From positions 1 through 55,656 of the forward strand of contig JADFZK010000015.1 of assembly GCA_015232565.1 (NCBI GenBank): a stretch of 55,656 nucleotides of DNA, in the 5' to 3' direction. Position 1 is the first letter of the stretch, and the number at the start of each line of letters is the position of its first letter. Position numbers and translations under genes: made by a program. The notes under the pieces are model-generated. The model ran no database searches. It saw only the letters and a program-made list of their open reading frames with translations, and had not been told where the DNA came from. Source of the stretch: Candidatus Omnitrophota bacterium (lineage in GTDB: Bacteria > Omnitrophota > Gorgyraeia > Zapsychrales > Fredricksoniimonadaceae). Positions 41,770-49,930 of this stretch are shown piece after piece.

Positions 41770-42366
41770 ATGAGAAAAGTTCTTTTGGCGGTGGTGATTT
41801 TGGCAGGGCTGGGCCTGGCGGGTTGCGCTACCGAAGTTATTCGCAAGGAACCCAAAGAGGTGGTAGACCTTTCGGGCCGCTGGAACGATACCGACGCGCG
41901 CCTGACGGCGGAAGAAATGATCAAAAGTTGCCTGGAGACTGCCTGGCTGGCGAATTTCAATAAGGAAAAAGGGCGCGATCCGGTGGTCATTGTGGGTACG
42001 GTGAATAATCGCAGTCATGAGCATATTAATTCGCTGGTCTTTGTGGAAGACCTGGAACAGACTTTGGTTAATTCCGGCAAGGTGCGGTTTGTGGCATCTT
42101 CACCCGAGCGCGGGGAAGTGCGCGCCGAGCGGGTGGACCAGTTGCAGAACGCCGCTCCCGAGACCCGGGCCGAGATGGTGCGCGAAAAAGGCGCGGATTT
42201 CATGTTGCAGGGGTCGATCAATTCCATTAAAGACGAGATCAAGGGCGAGTACGCGGTCCTCTTTCAGGTCAATCTGGAGCTGGTGGATATGACCACCAAT
42301 GAGAAAGTCTGGATCGGCCAGAAAAAGATCAAGAAGCTGGTCAAGCGTCCGCAATATACAATTTGA
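41770..42366 (+). CDS. LpoB-like penicillin-binding protein activator lipoprotein
   Basis: 198 aa with lipobox LAGC near residue 18. The mature protein follows the LpoB/COG3417 pattern: DLSGRWNDTDARLTAEEMI, DPVVIVGTVNNRSHEHIN, a central GKVRFVASSPERGE and ADFMLQGSINSIKDE. In E. coli LpoB spans the periplasm to activate PBP1b. No penicillin-binding protein is in the window. It overlaps the next gene by 4 nt. Confidence 0.88.
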   Translation: MRKVLLAVVILAGLGLAGCATEVIRKEPKEVVDLSGRWNDTDARLTAEEMIKSCLETAWLANFNKEKGRDPVVIVGTVNNRSHEHINSLVFVEDLEQTLVNSGKVRFVASSPERGEVRAERVDQLQNAAPETRAEMVREKGADFMLQGSINSIKDEIKGEYAVLFQVNLELVDMTTNEKVWIGQKKIKKLVKRPQYTI

Positions 42367-43640
42367 ACGGCCGTTGGATACTCTTATTTGTTTTGTGCTT
42401 CCTGCCTTCCTGTGCGGTGTATAACGGGCCGGCCCTCCAGCCCGAGATCAACAGCCTGGTGGTCGCCGATCGTTTGCAGCTTGCCGCCGAAAGGATCGGT
42501 GCGGAAGAGTCCGATTACGGCCCGGGTAATTATCTGCTGTACTATCTTGACCGCGGCCTGGTGGAATATTACGCCGGGGCCTATCCCAAAAGCCTGCGCA
42601 GTTTTGAAAAAGCCAAACAACGTTTTGCTGAATTGTACACCAGGTCCCTGTCCCGGGAAGCGCTCAGCTGGGTGGCCAATGATTACGCCCTGCCTTACCG
42701 CGGCGCCGATTATGAGTATGTCCTGGTTAATGTTTTTCAGGCTTTGAATTATTTGGCGCTGGGTAATGTGAACGAGGCGCTGGTGGAGGCGCGCGACCTG
42801 GATTCCAAGTACCGCGTGGTTGAACAGCTCGCCCGGGCGGCCAAACGCAGTCGTTTTGAGGATAATGGCTTTGCCCGTATGTTCATGGGTTTTGTGCATG
42901 AAGCGACCAACCGGCCGGAAGACCGGGACAGCGCGCGGCTTTTTTACCAGCAGGCCGCGGAGGTTTACGGCGAGTATTACGGCGGGAAGTATGTGCCGCG
43001 GGTTCTGCAAGAGCGTTTGCGCGACCTTGACAGCGGCGTAGATGAGAGCGGTAAAGCGGTGGTGTACGTGTTCCAGCTGGCCGGTTTTGCCCCTTTAAAA
43101 GTGCCCCAGATAATCCCGATCCCTCTCGACAGCGGTTTGCTCACCCAGGTGGTCTTTCCCAAATTCACCCAGCGGTATTTCGATACGCGCCAGGGACAGG
43201 TTACCGCAGTCAGCTCGGCAGGCGTCAGTGTCCGGGCCGCAACCGAGCTGGGTCTGAACATCGGGGAGCTGGCGGTCAAAGACCTGGAGAGCCGTAAGGC
43301 GCTGGTCTTGACCAAGGCGGTGCTTCGTCCGGCGCTGAAATACCTGGTGGAGCGTAAACAGAAAGAAAACATCCAAAAGCAATTCGGGCGGCCGGCCGCC
43401 GAGATATTCGGGCTTTTCAGCAGTCTTTACAATGTGTATTCCGAGCAGGCCGACCTGCGGAGCTGGCAGGCTTTACCCGCCGAGATCCGCGTAGCGCGCC
43501 TGGTGCTGGACCCCGGGAAGTACCGCTTGCGTTTTGAGCATACCTCGGAGTCGGCCGCTTTGGTAGAGTCCGACGACCTGGGTGAGCAGGAGCTTTTGCC
43601 CGGCCAGACCTGCTTTCTGGTGACCCGAGGCCGTCGTTAG
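42363..43640 (+). CDS. COG3014-like TPR lipoprotein
   Basis: 425 aa starting at TTG, overlapping the LpoB stop. A signal peptide with FLPSC lipobox (Cys about 17) precedes TPR-like helices (about 50-190: LLYYLDRGLVEYYAGAYPKSLRSFEKA, ALNYLALGNVNEALVEARDLD). A beta-rich C-terminal half follows, ending DPGKYRLRFEH. The family is found beside LpoB in other Gram-negative bacteria, supporting a joint role in cell-wall synthesis control. Confidence 0.85.
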   Translation: MNGRWILLFVLCFLPSCAVYNGPALQPEINSLVVADRLQLAAERIGAEESDYGPGNYLLYYLDRGLVEYYAGAYPKSLRSFEKAKQRFAELYTRSLSREALSWVANDYALPYRGADYEYVLVNVFQALNYLALGNVNEALVEARDLDSKYRVVEQLARAAKRSRFEDNGFARMFMGFVHEATNRPEDRDSARLFYQQAAEVYGEYYGGKYVPRVLQERLRDLDSGVDESGKAVVYVFQLAGFAPLKVPQIIPIPLDSGLLTQVVFPKFTQRYFDTRQGQVTAVSSAGVSVRAATELGLNIGELAVKDLESRKALVLTKAVLRPALKYLVERKQKENIQKQFGRPAAEIFGLFSSLYNVYSEQADLRSWQALPAEIRVARLVLDPGKYRLRFEHTSESAALVESDDLGEQELLPGQTCFLVTRGRR

Positions 43641-43776
43641 TGTGGTGATTTACATACCTATTTACATTTTAATCACCACACTGGAGCAATGGAGCAATCG
43701 AGAATAGAGAAATAATAAAACATTTAGGCTCCATTGCGGTCAATTCTCGATTTTCCAATGCTCTTTACATGTAAAG
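43641..43776. repeat. Set of inverted repeats before the glycine-zipper lipoprotein
   Basis: (i) TGTGGTGATT (43641-43650) with AATCACCACA (43671-43680). (ii) 43684-43705 with 43743-43763, an imperfect 21-22 bp stem sharing ATCGAGAAT. (iii) GCAATGGAG (43687-43695) with CTCCATTGC (43720-43728), which competes with (ii). (iv) the palindrome CTTTACATGTAAAG (43763-43776). No gene lies between 43640 and 43891. Confidence 0.7.
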
Positions 43777-43890
43777 AAGTGTTAAGGACACTACGTTAGA
43801 TTGAAAATACAGAAAACTCTTTTCTCCGGAGTGGCCGTTGGCTATACTGTATACAACTTTGTCCAACCAATTTAATGAAAGCGGGGATGT

Positions 43891-44112
43891 ATGAAAAAGT
43901 TAGGATTGGTTTTGTTGCTCTCGATCGTTCTGGCTGGTTGTACGGGTACTCAAAAAGGTGCGACTGTCGGCGGTTTGGCCGGAGCTGGCCTGGGCGCCAT
44001 TATAGGTTATCAAAGCGGCCATATGGGCGAAGGGGCTTTGATCGGCGGTGCGGTTGGTGCGGCGGGCGGCGCCTTGGCCGGGGATGCGATGGAAGAGAAG
44101 AAGGATAAATGA
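43891..44112 (+). CDS. Glycine-zipper small lipoprotein
   Basis: 73 aa with lipobox LAGC (Cys about 16) and a glycine-zipper pair: GGLAGAGLGAIIGYQSG and GGAVGAAGGALAGDAM. It resembles OmpA-like/SlyB-type or YMGG-type small outer-membrane lipoproteins. The stop overlaps the start of a response regulator by 4 nt, an unusual coupling of an envelope lipoprotein to signalling genes. Confidence 0.85.
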   Translation: MKKLGLVLLLSIVLAGCTGTQKGATVGGLAGAGLGAIIGYQSGHMGEGALIGGAVGAAGGALAGDAMEEKKDK

Positions 44113-44504
44113 ACGAAAACGGAATGAAGATCCTTATAGTTGATGATTCCCTGCTTGACCGCAAGCTTTTGTGCAAGACCCTGCAGAATCTGGGGGTCAA
44201 GAACGAGGTCCTGCAGGCCGACCATGGCGAAGCGGCGCTGGGGGTTATTGCGCGGAACCTTAACGGGATCAGCCTGATGTTCTGTGATTATCAGATGCCT
44301 AATATGTCGGGCCTGGAGCTGATGGAAGGGTTGTTGAAGGTGCCCGATACTTCCCGGATACCGATAGTGATGGTCACTGCGTCTTCGGCCGAAGAAAGCC
44401 GCAAGGCCGCTTACGCGGTTAACCCCGCTTTGGCCGGATATGTCATAAAGCCGTATAAGCCCGATGAAGTATTGGCGGTCATAAAGCCGTATGTCAGACT
44501 TTAA
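44109..44504 (+). CDS. Stand-alone response regulator receiver protein (CheY-like)
   Basis: 131 aa consisting of one receiver domain: acidic pair and start MKILIVDDSLLDRKLL, phosphoacceptor Asp in MFCDYQMPNMSG, Thr/Ser switch in IVMVTASSAEE, and Lys in YVIKPYKPDE. No output domain. It overlaps the CheX-like gene by 14 nt. No histidine kinase is nearby. Confidence 0.93.
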   Translation: MNENGMKILIVDDSLLDRKLLCKTLQNLGVKNEVLQADHGEAALGVIARNLNGISLMFCDYQMPNMSGLELMEGLLKVPDTSRIPIVMVTASSAEESRKAAYAVNPALAGYVIKPYKPDEVLAVIKPYVRL

Positions 44505-45090
44505 GCCTCAGCTTTATTTCGACGGAACGAACGAGGAGCTTTACGCTCTTTCGGCCATCCTGGTATCGGCGGTCAAGAAAATGCTCGCCCAGAAGGGCGA
44601 TATCCATCTTTCCAAAGACCCGGAAGTCCGCGAAAAAGAAACCATTCAGTTCGCCCATCGTATGCGGGTGGACGGGCTGGAGAAGTTCAATGGCCGCACA
44701 TTGGTTGCGGCTTTGAACTTTTATGTCGATAAAGAGCGGATGGCCCAGGAGAAAGCCCTGGGCGCGCTTATTGTTTATATTCCGGAAGATTATATTGCGC
44801 GTCTGATGTGGTTGCTGGATTACGGCCGTATCGACGAGGACAATGAGGCAGAAGTATTGGACGCTTGCGGCACGGTAACCAATCTTATCGCCGGTTATTT
44901 TGTAAAGGAACTCTGCGGACACGGGTATATTCATCTGGAAATGGGGCATTTCACCACTTTTATTAATGCGCCTTTGAATGGCATTGATTTTCACTCCCAG
45001 GAAAAGGTCAAGCACGAGATGGCTTTCTTCTTTCGTGAGGAAAAGCGCATGGTGCTGGAGCTTACCATGGGGCCTTTAAAGAGGTATTAA
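44491..45090 (+). CDS. CheX/CheC-like phosphatase-fold protein
   Basis: 199 aa. A region with YIPEDYIARLMWLLDYG and a helix DACGTVTNLIAGYFVKEL resembles the CheX/CheC/FliY phosphatase fold, where an E-x2-N motif (here D-A-C-G-T-V-T-N-L, not a perfect match) removes phosphate from CheY. Being flanked by two receiver proteins fits a dephosphorylation role. Assignment is by pattern and context and is moderate. Confidence 0.65.
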   Translation: MSDFKPQLYFDGTNEELYALSAILVSAVKKMLAQKGDIHLSKDPEVREKETIQFAHRMRVDGLEKFNGRTLVAALNFYVDKERMAQEKALGALIVYIPEDYIARLMWLLDYGRIDEDNEAEVLDACGTVTNLIAGYFVKELCGHGYIHLEMGHFTTFINAPLNGIDFHSQEKVKHEMAFFFREEKRMVLELTMGPLKRY

Positions 45091-45447
45091 ATGGGCAAGA
45101 AGATCCTGGTGGCCGATGACGATCCGGTGTTGACCCGCATCCTGAGCTCTTACCTGGGCGAATACGGCTTTGAGGTGGTGGTAGCGCACGATGGTGATGA
45201 AGCTTTGCGGAAGCTGGAGCAGGAACATCCCGACCTTATTATCCTCGATGTGGTCATGCCCAGGGTTAACGGGTATGCCTTTCTTTTCGCGATGCGCAAG
45301 ATCGAGGGCGTGGTCAAGACCCCCATCATTGTTCTTACCTGTAAGCCCGAGTTGGTCGATATTTTTATGGCCGAAGGGGTCCAGGAATATTTTATTAAGC
45401 CTTTTCCCCAACGGGAGCTCCTGGAGAAGGTAAGAAAATATATTTGA
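45091..45447 (+). CDS. Stand-alone response regulator receiver protein
   Basis: 118 aa, a single receiver domain: KILVADDDPVLTRIL, phosphoacceptor Asp in LIILDVVMPRVNGY, the switch Thr in IIVLTCKPE and Lys in YFIKPFPQREL. It begins right after the CheX-like stop codon. Only distantly similar to the receiver at 44109. Confidence 0.93.
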   Translation: MGKKILVADDDPVLTRILSSYLGEYGFEVVVAHDGDEALRKLEQEHPDLIILDVVMPRVNGYAFLFAMRKIEGVVKTPIIVLTCKPELVDIFMAEGVQEYFIKPFPQRELLEKVRKYI

Positions 45448-45463
45448 TTCTAGGAGACAAGCT

Positions 45464-46087
45464 ATGCGAATATCACGTACGTTATTATCCGTTTTGCTGG
45501 TGCTTTCGGTTATAGGGGGTTTAAGCCTGTACCGGTTCTATTTTCTGAAAACGCCGGCTTCGGTCAAAGTTGACCTCCATCCGCAGGGGCGCAGTAAAGG
45601 GGAGGCCTCGGCGGTGGTCAAGATCGTGGAGTATACCGATTTTGAGTGCCCGGCGTGCGCCACCGCTAATGGCCTGATGGATGAGCTGTTCACCCGTTTT
45701 CCCGGCAAGATCTTTCTTGAGCACAAGCATTTCCCTTTGCCCCGGCATACGCATGCCCGGCGGGCTTCGGTTTATGCCGAGTGCGCCGCCGAACAGGGCA
45801 AATTCTGGCCCATGAAAGACGTGCTCTTTAAAAGCCAGAAAAGCTGGGATAAAATGACGACAGTCGATACCTATTTCTCGGAGCTGGCGGTTTCCCTGGG
45901 GCTTGATGGCACGCGCCTGGCCGCGTGTGTTAACAGTGTGGCGGCGATCGGCAAGGTGAATCGGGACCTGGCGGAAGGCAAGACGCTTACGGTCAATTCA
46001 ACTCCGACGTTCTTTGTTAACGGGCAACGCGTTATCGGCGGTCCGCTTATGGTGCAGGAAGTGGAAAAGATCCTGGGGAAGAAATAA
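45464..46087 (+). CDS. DsbA-like thioredoxin-fold thiol oxidoreductase
   Basis: 207 aa, anchored by an N-terminal hydrophobic helix. The active site is FECPAC (about residues 61-65), followed by a helical insertion and the cis-proline loop NSTPTFFVNG. It is expected to form or isomerise disulfides in exported proteins. Together with the downstream MauE-like protein it may form a small redox module; DsbB is not seen. Confidence 0.9.
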   Translation: MRISRTLLSVLLVLSVIGGLSLYRFYFLKTPASVKVDLHPQGRSKGEASAVVKIVEYTDFECPACATANGLMDELFTRFPGKIFLEHKHFPLPRHTHARRASVYAECAAEQGKFWPMKDVLFKSQKSWDKMTTVDTYFSELAVSLGLDGTRLAACVNSVAAIGKVNRDLAEGKTLTVNSTPTFFVNGQRVIGGPLMVQEVEKILGKK

Positions 46088-46088
46088 T

Positions 46089-46532
46089 ATGTTCCTGACT
46101 ATCCGCATTATCCTGGGGGTGCTCTTCATAGTGTCCGGCGGCGAGAAACTTTTAAGCCCGCTGGCGAACTTTATTTTTGTTATCGACGGTTACCAGGTGG
46201 TGCCGGCGGCCCTTCAGCCGGCGGTGGCCTGGGTGTTCCCGTGGCTGGAATTATTCGCGGGGCTGTTCATCCTGCTGGGGCTTTGGCTCCGGCCGGCGCT
46301 GATGGTCCTGGGCCTGATGTCCTTATCCCTGGCGGGCATAGTGGGCCAGGCGATCCTGCGTAAATTGCCGCTGGAGAATTGCGGTTGTTTTGGCGAGCTG
46401 GTGCATCTTCCGCTGGGCGGAGTTATCCTTATTGACATTTCGGTGGTCGCGCTTACTTTATGGTGTTTGGCCAATATAAAGAAGGCTTCCGTGTTCTCGC
46501 TGGATGAGTGGTATGCGCGGACTGGCGTTTAA
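46089..46532 (+). CDS. MauE/DoxX-like membrane protein
   Basis: 147 aa with four transmembrane helices, starting MFLTIRIILGVLFIVSGGEKLL, typical of the MauE branch of the DoxX fold. A conserved ENCGCFGEL loop carries a Cys pair that could exchange electrons with the DsbA-like neighbour. It starts one base after the DsbA stop and overlaps the next gene by 29 nt. Confidence 0.85.
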   Translation: MFLTIRIILGVLFIVSGGEKLLSPLANFIFVIDGYQVVPAALQPAVAWVFPWLELFAGLFILLGLWLRPALMVLGLMSLSLAGIVGQAILRKLPLENCGCFGELVHLPLGGVILIDISVVALTLWCLANIKKASVFSLDEWYARTGV

Positions 46533-48036
46533 GCTTGGGCTGTGTTTTGCGGGGTTGAGTTTTATGGGTAGTCCTGCTTTTGCCGAGAACAACATTAAGC
46601 CGGCCGCTTTGGCCGGGTCCTGGTATCCGGGTAAAGCGTCCGAACTTTCGGGCCTGGTGGATGGTTTTTTGGCCAGTGCCGGATTGGCCATGAAGACGCT
46701 CGATTATGTTACCGGTGATATAGGGGTGATCGTTTCTCCTCATGCGGGGTTGGTTTTCTCCGCTCCGGTGGCGGCTTATGGTTTTCAAGCGGTTTCTTCC
46801 CGGGATATTTCGACCGTAATTATTCTTGCTCCCAGCCATCACTTTTCTTTTCCCGGCGCGGCGATCTGGGCAGAGGGCGCTTTCGATACTCCACTGGGAA
46901 GGATAGCGGTCGATACTGAACTGGCGGCCAGGATCCTGGCCGCAGATCAGCGTTTTACTTTCCGCAAAGATGTTTTCTTTGGCGCACCGGACCGTTCGGA
47001 GAACTCCGTAGAAACACAATTGCCGTTTATTCAGCGCGTTTTTCCCAAAGCCAGGATCGTGCCGATCATTTTGGGTTATCCGCCGGATCCGGCCGCCATG
47101 CGTTCTTTAGCGGAGGTTCTGGCCAAGGTGGTCGGGGAGCGGCAGGATGTGCTGGTGGACGTAAGTGTGGACCAGTCACATTTTCATACCCGGGACGAAG
47201 CGCAGGCGATCGATGCGCGCGGTTTGCAGGCGATCACGGATTTGAATGTGGATGCTCTCTGGCAGGGCCATCGGGATGGCTCCATGGAAGTGGATGGTTT
47301 TCATGTTGTCATAACTGCAATAATGTATGCGCAAGCCCGGGGTTTTAGCCAGGCCAAAGTCCTTAAGTATGGTTCTTCATTTGACGCTACTGGCGACAAG
47401 GCCCGGGTAGTGGGTTATGCTTCGGCAATCTTTTATAAAGACCCTTTGGGCGTCGCCCGGGAGTCAGCAACCCTGGCCGCAAGCCGATTAGCGCCGGCTC
47501 AGAGGGCGCGGTTGTTGGCCATTGCCCGGGGTACGCTGGAATCGTTTGTGCGGACCGGAAAGGCGGCGGAGGTTGAGGAGAAGGATCCGCGCTTGCAGGC
47601 CGAGGAGGGCGCGTTTGTAACTTTGCATGCCAATGGCCGGTTGCGCGGCTGTATCGGGAATATTATTGGCCAGGGACCGCTTTACCGGACAGTGCGCGAT
47701 ATGAGCGTGGCTGCGGCCGCTCAGGACCCCCGTTTTTCTCCGGTCACGCCTGACGAATTGAAAGGGATCGATATTGAGATCTCGGTCTTGTCCCGGCCGC
47801 GGGTGGTGCAAAGCGCCGATGAGATCAAACTGGGTACGCATGGAGTGATAGTGTCGCGGGGAAATTATAACCGCGGTGTTTTCCTGCCCCAGGTGGCAGT
47901 GGAAACGGGCTGGTCGAAAGAGCGTTTCTTGTCGGAGCTCTGCGAGCAGAAGGCCGGCCTGGCCCCGGATTGCTGGCAGCAGCCGGGGACCACGCTGGAA
48001 GTTTTTACCGCTGAGGTTTTTGGCGAGCGTCAATAG
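46504..48036 (+). CDS. Exported MEMO1-AMMECR1 fusion (AmmeMemoRadiSam proteins B and A)
   Basis: 510 aa. A signal peptide (LAFKLGLCFAGLSFMG to AFA-EN) is followed by a MEMO1/LigB-like domain (about 30-305: GSWYPGKASEL, VSPHAGLVFSAP, LAPSHHFSF, ENSVETQLPF). An AMMECR1 domain follows (about 330-505: GAFVTLHANGRLRGCIGNI, DIEISVLSRPR, VFLPQVAVE with the start-of-motif ETGWSKERFLSELC). These two domains with a radical SAM enzyme make the AmmeMemoRadiSam system of unknown function; the radical SAM partner is not in the window. A signal peptide on this fusion is unexpected. The MEMO motif reads SVDQSHFH where SSDLSHY is common. Confidence 0.88.
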   Translation: MSGMRGLAFKLGLCFAGLSFMGSPAFAENNIKPAALAGSWYPGKASELSGLVDGFLASAGLAMKTLDYVTGDIGVIVSPHAGLVFSAPVAAYGFQAVSSRDISTVIILAPSHHFSFPGAAIWAEGAFDTPLGRIAVDTELAARILAADQRFTFRKDVFFGAPDRSENSVETQLPFIQRVFPKARIVPIILGYPPDPAAMRSLAEVLAKVVGERQDVLVDVSVDQSHFHTRDEAQAIDARGLQAITDLNVDALWQGHRDGSMEVDGFHVVITAIMYAQARGFSQAKVLKYGSSFDATGDKARVVGYASAIFYKDPLGVARESATLAASRLAPAQRARLLAIARGTLESFVRTGKAAEVEEKDPRLQAEEGAFVTLHANGRLRGCIGNIIGQGPLYRTVRDMSVAAAAQDPRFSPVTPDELKGIDIEISVLSRPRVVQSADEIKLGTHGVIVSRGNYNRGVFLPQVAVETGWSKERFLSELCEQKAGLAPDCWQQPGTTLEVFTAEVFGERQ

Positions 48037-48055
48037 TCATCAGAAAGGGATCCCA

Positions 48056-48289
48056 ATGGGAAAGAAGAATAACAGCAAGCAAAAAGATCCGGTTGAGGTT
48101 AAGAAGACTTTGTTATCCGACCGGCAGAAGAAGATCTTCCTGATCGTGATCCTGGCGATGTTCATTTTGATCCCGATCGTGGATAATCTGCGGTGCAAAG
48201 CCGCGTGTTTAAAGCGTGTTAAAACGCCTTACCCCGAGATCGCCTGCAAATATCAGTGCCCCTGGCCGTGGGCCAGGAATGGCAAATGA
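48056..48289 (+). CDS. Small membrane protein, 77 aa
   Basis: Start at 48056 with GAAAGGGA upstream. Lys-rich N-terminus (MGKKNNSKQKDPVEVKK), one transmembrane helix (about 26-43, FLIVILAMFILIPIVD), and a four-Cys C-terminal tail (CKAACLK, then ACKYQCPWPW). The cysteines suggest a periplasmic disulfide-bonded or metal-binding tail. It overlaps rodA by 4 nt. Not recognised. Confidence 0.7.
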   Translation: MGKKNNSKQKDPVEVKKTLLSDRQKKIFLIVILAMFILIPIVDNLRCKAACLKRVKTPYPEIACKYQCPWPWARNGK

Positions 48290-49389
48290 ACAGCGCCGAA
48301 AGCCGCACGATCTGGATCTTTACCGGCCTTATCATTGCGGTCGGCTTGGCAGCGCTCTACAGCGCGACCTTCGAGAATGTGCGGGTAACCCGGCAGGTGT
48401 TTTTTGACCAGCTGGTTTGGTCGCTGGTGGCTTTGGCCGTGATGTTCGTCCTCAGCCGGGTCAACTACCGGTTCTTTTACGATAGTGCTTATGTGTTGTA
48501 TGGCGTTAGTGTGGTATTGTTGCTGGCGGTTCTCTTTTCCGGGCGGTCGGCGCTGGGCGCTACGCGCTGGTTTAGCCTGGGTTCTTTTTCCTTTCAGCCT
48601 TCCGAATTATCCAAGCTGGCGGTGGTCTTTATGCTGGCGCGGTATTTAAGCTCCAGCAATGAACGGCTTTCCTTCGACGTCCGGGGCGCCATGCGCGCCG
48701 CTTACCAGGACCTGCTTTTCCCCTTTATACTGGTGTTGATCAGTTTTGCCTTGATCTTTAAACAACCGGACCTCGGGACGGCGCTTTTGGTGCTGGGCAT
48801 TTTTATTGTTATGGTTTACGCCTCGGGTGAGGAGATGAAGCCTTTCGGTATCTTTATGGGGGCTTGCGCGGCTTTGGTGCCGGTGGGCTGGCATTTTCTC
48901 AAAGATTATCAACGCGATCGGGTGCTGGTATTTATGAATCCGAATGCCGATCCGCTGGGCGCCGGGTATACGATCATTCAGTCCAGGATCGCTGTGGGGT
49001 CCGGGCAAATGTTCGGCAAGGGCTGGCTGGCGGGTACCCAGAACCAGCTTAATTTCCTGCCGGAACGGCATACGGATTTCATTTTCTCGGTCATTGGCGA
49101 AGAGTGGGGTTTTCTCGGTGCGTTGTTTTTATTGGTCTGTTATTTTATGCTGATCTGGACCGGATTACAGATAGCCGAGCGGGTTAAGGACCGTTTTGGG
49201 CATATGCTGGCGGTCGGCATAGTAAGTATCCTGACCCTGCAGGTGGTGATAAACATCAGTATGACAATAGGATTAAGCCCCGTGGTCGGCATTACTCTGC
49301 CGCTTATAAGTTACGGCCGCACTTCGTTCATGGTCTTTGCGGTGCTGATCGGGGTCCTGCTTAACTTAAGTTCCCGCCGGTCTGTATAA
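48286..49389 (+). CDS. rodA: Rod shape-determining protein RodA (SEDS family)
   Basis: 367-aa SEDS glycosyltransferase that polymerises lipid II for cell elongation. About ten transmembrane helices; conserved GATRWFSLGSFSFQPSELSKL and the late loops GKGWLAGTQNQLNFLPERHTDFIF and GLSPVVGITLPLISYG. Start at 48286 gives a 4-nt overlap with the small membrane protein. The PERHTDFIF form favours RodA over FtsW. Confidence 0.94.
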   Translation: MNSAESRTIWIFTGLIIAVGLAALYSATFENVRVTRQVFFDQLVWSLVALAVMFVLSRVNYRFFYDSAYVLYGVSVVLLLAVLFSGRSALGATRWFSLGSFSFQPSELSKLAVVFMLARYLSSSNERLSFDVRGAMRAAYQDLLFPFILVLISFALIFKQPDLGTALLVLGIFIVMVYASGEEMKPFGIFMGACAALVPVGWHFLKDYQRDRVLVFMNPNADPLGAGYTIIQSRIAVGSGQMFGKGWLAGTQNQLNFLPERHTDFIFSVIGEEWGFLGALFLLVCYFMLIWTGLQIAERVKDRFGHMLAVGIVSILTLQVVINISMTIGLSPVVGITLPLISYGRTSFMVFAVLIGVLLNLSSRRSV

Positions 49390-49480
49390 TAAAAATTCAA
49401 ATTCAAATTTGCAGGTTGGATTGACTTATAATAGATTATTAAGTAAAGTATGTTTCAAATAGCGTTTTAACAAGGGGTTT

Positions 49481-49930
49481 ATGCAATACGAACGGTCATC
49501 CAATAAACATTTAGGCGAGCTTTTGGTGGAGCGCGGCCTTATCGCACGCGACCATCTGGAGAAAGCCCTGGAATACCAGCGCTCTCATGCCGGCGTGCTT
49601 TTTGGCGAAGCGCTTATAAAGCTGGGTTTCGCTTCGGAAGAGGATATCGCCCAGGCTTTGACCTGCCAGTATGGTTTTCCATACCTGCCGCTGGCGAACT
49701 ACGAGATCGATGCCGAGGTGGCCCGGGCAGTCCCGGGCAATGTTTGCGAGCAATTCTGTTTGATCCCTATCGACAAGATCGGTAAAAGCCTGACCCTGGC
49801 CATGGCGAATCCGCTTAATATGAAGGCTGTGGAGAACATCGAGCTTTTAACCGGTTGTACCGTCCAGGCTTTTGTCAGCACAGGCACGGATATTCGCAAC
49901 GCTATTAAAAAATATTATAGCGGAGAATAA
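49481..49930 (+). CDS. Stand-alone MshEN (GspE N-terminal) domain protein
   Basis: 149 aa covering only the MshEN module seen at the start of PilB/GspE ATPases: LGELLVERGLIARDHLEKAL, LGEALIKLGFASEEDIAQAL and LTLAMANPLNMKAVENIELLTG. MshEN domains can bind cyclic di-GMP, so it may be a regulator or adaptor. It shares one base with the ATPase gene that follows. Confidence 0.9.
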   Translation: MQYERSSNKHLGELLVERGLIARDHLEKALEYQRSHAGVLFGEALIKLGFASEEDIAQALTCQYGFPYLPLANYEIDAEVARAVPGNVCEQFCLIPIDKIGKSLTLAMANPLNMKAVENIELLTGCTVQAFVSTGTDIRNAIKKYYSGE

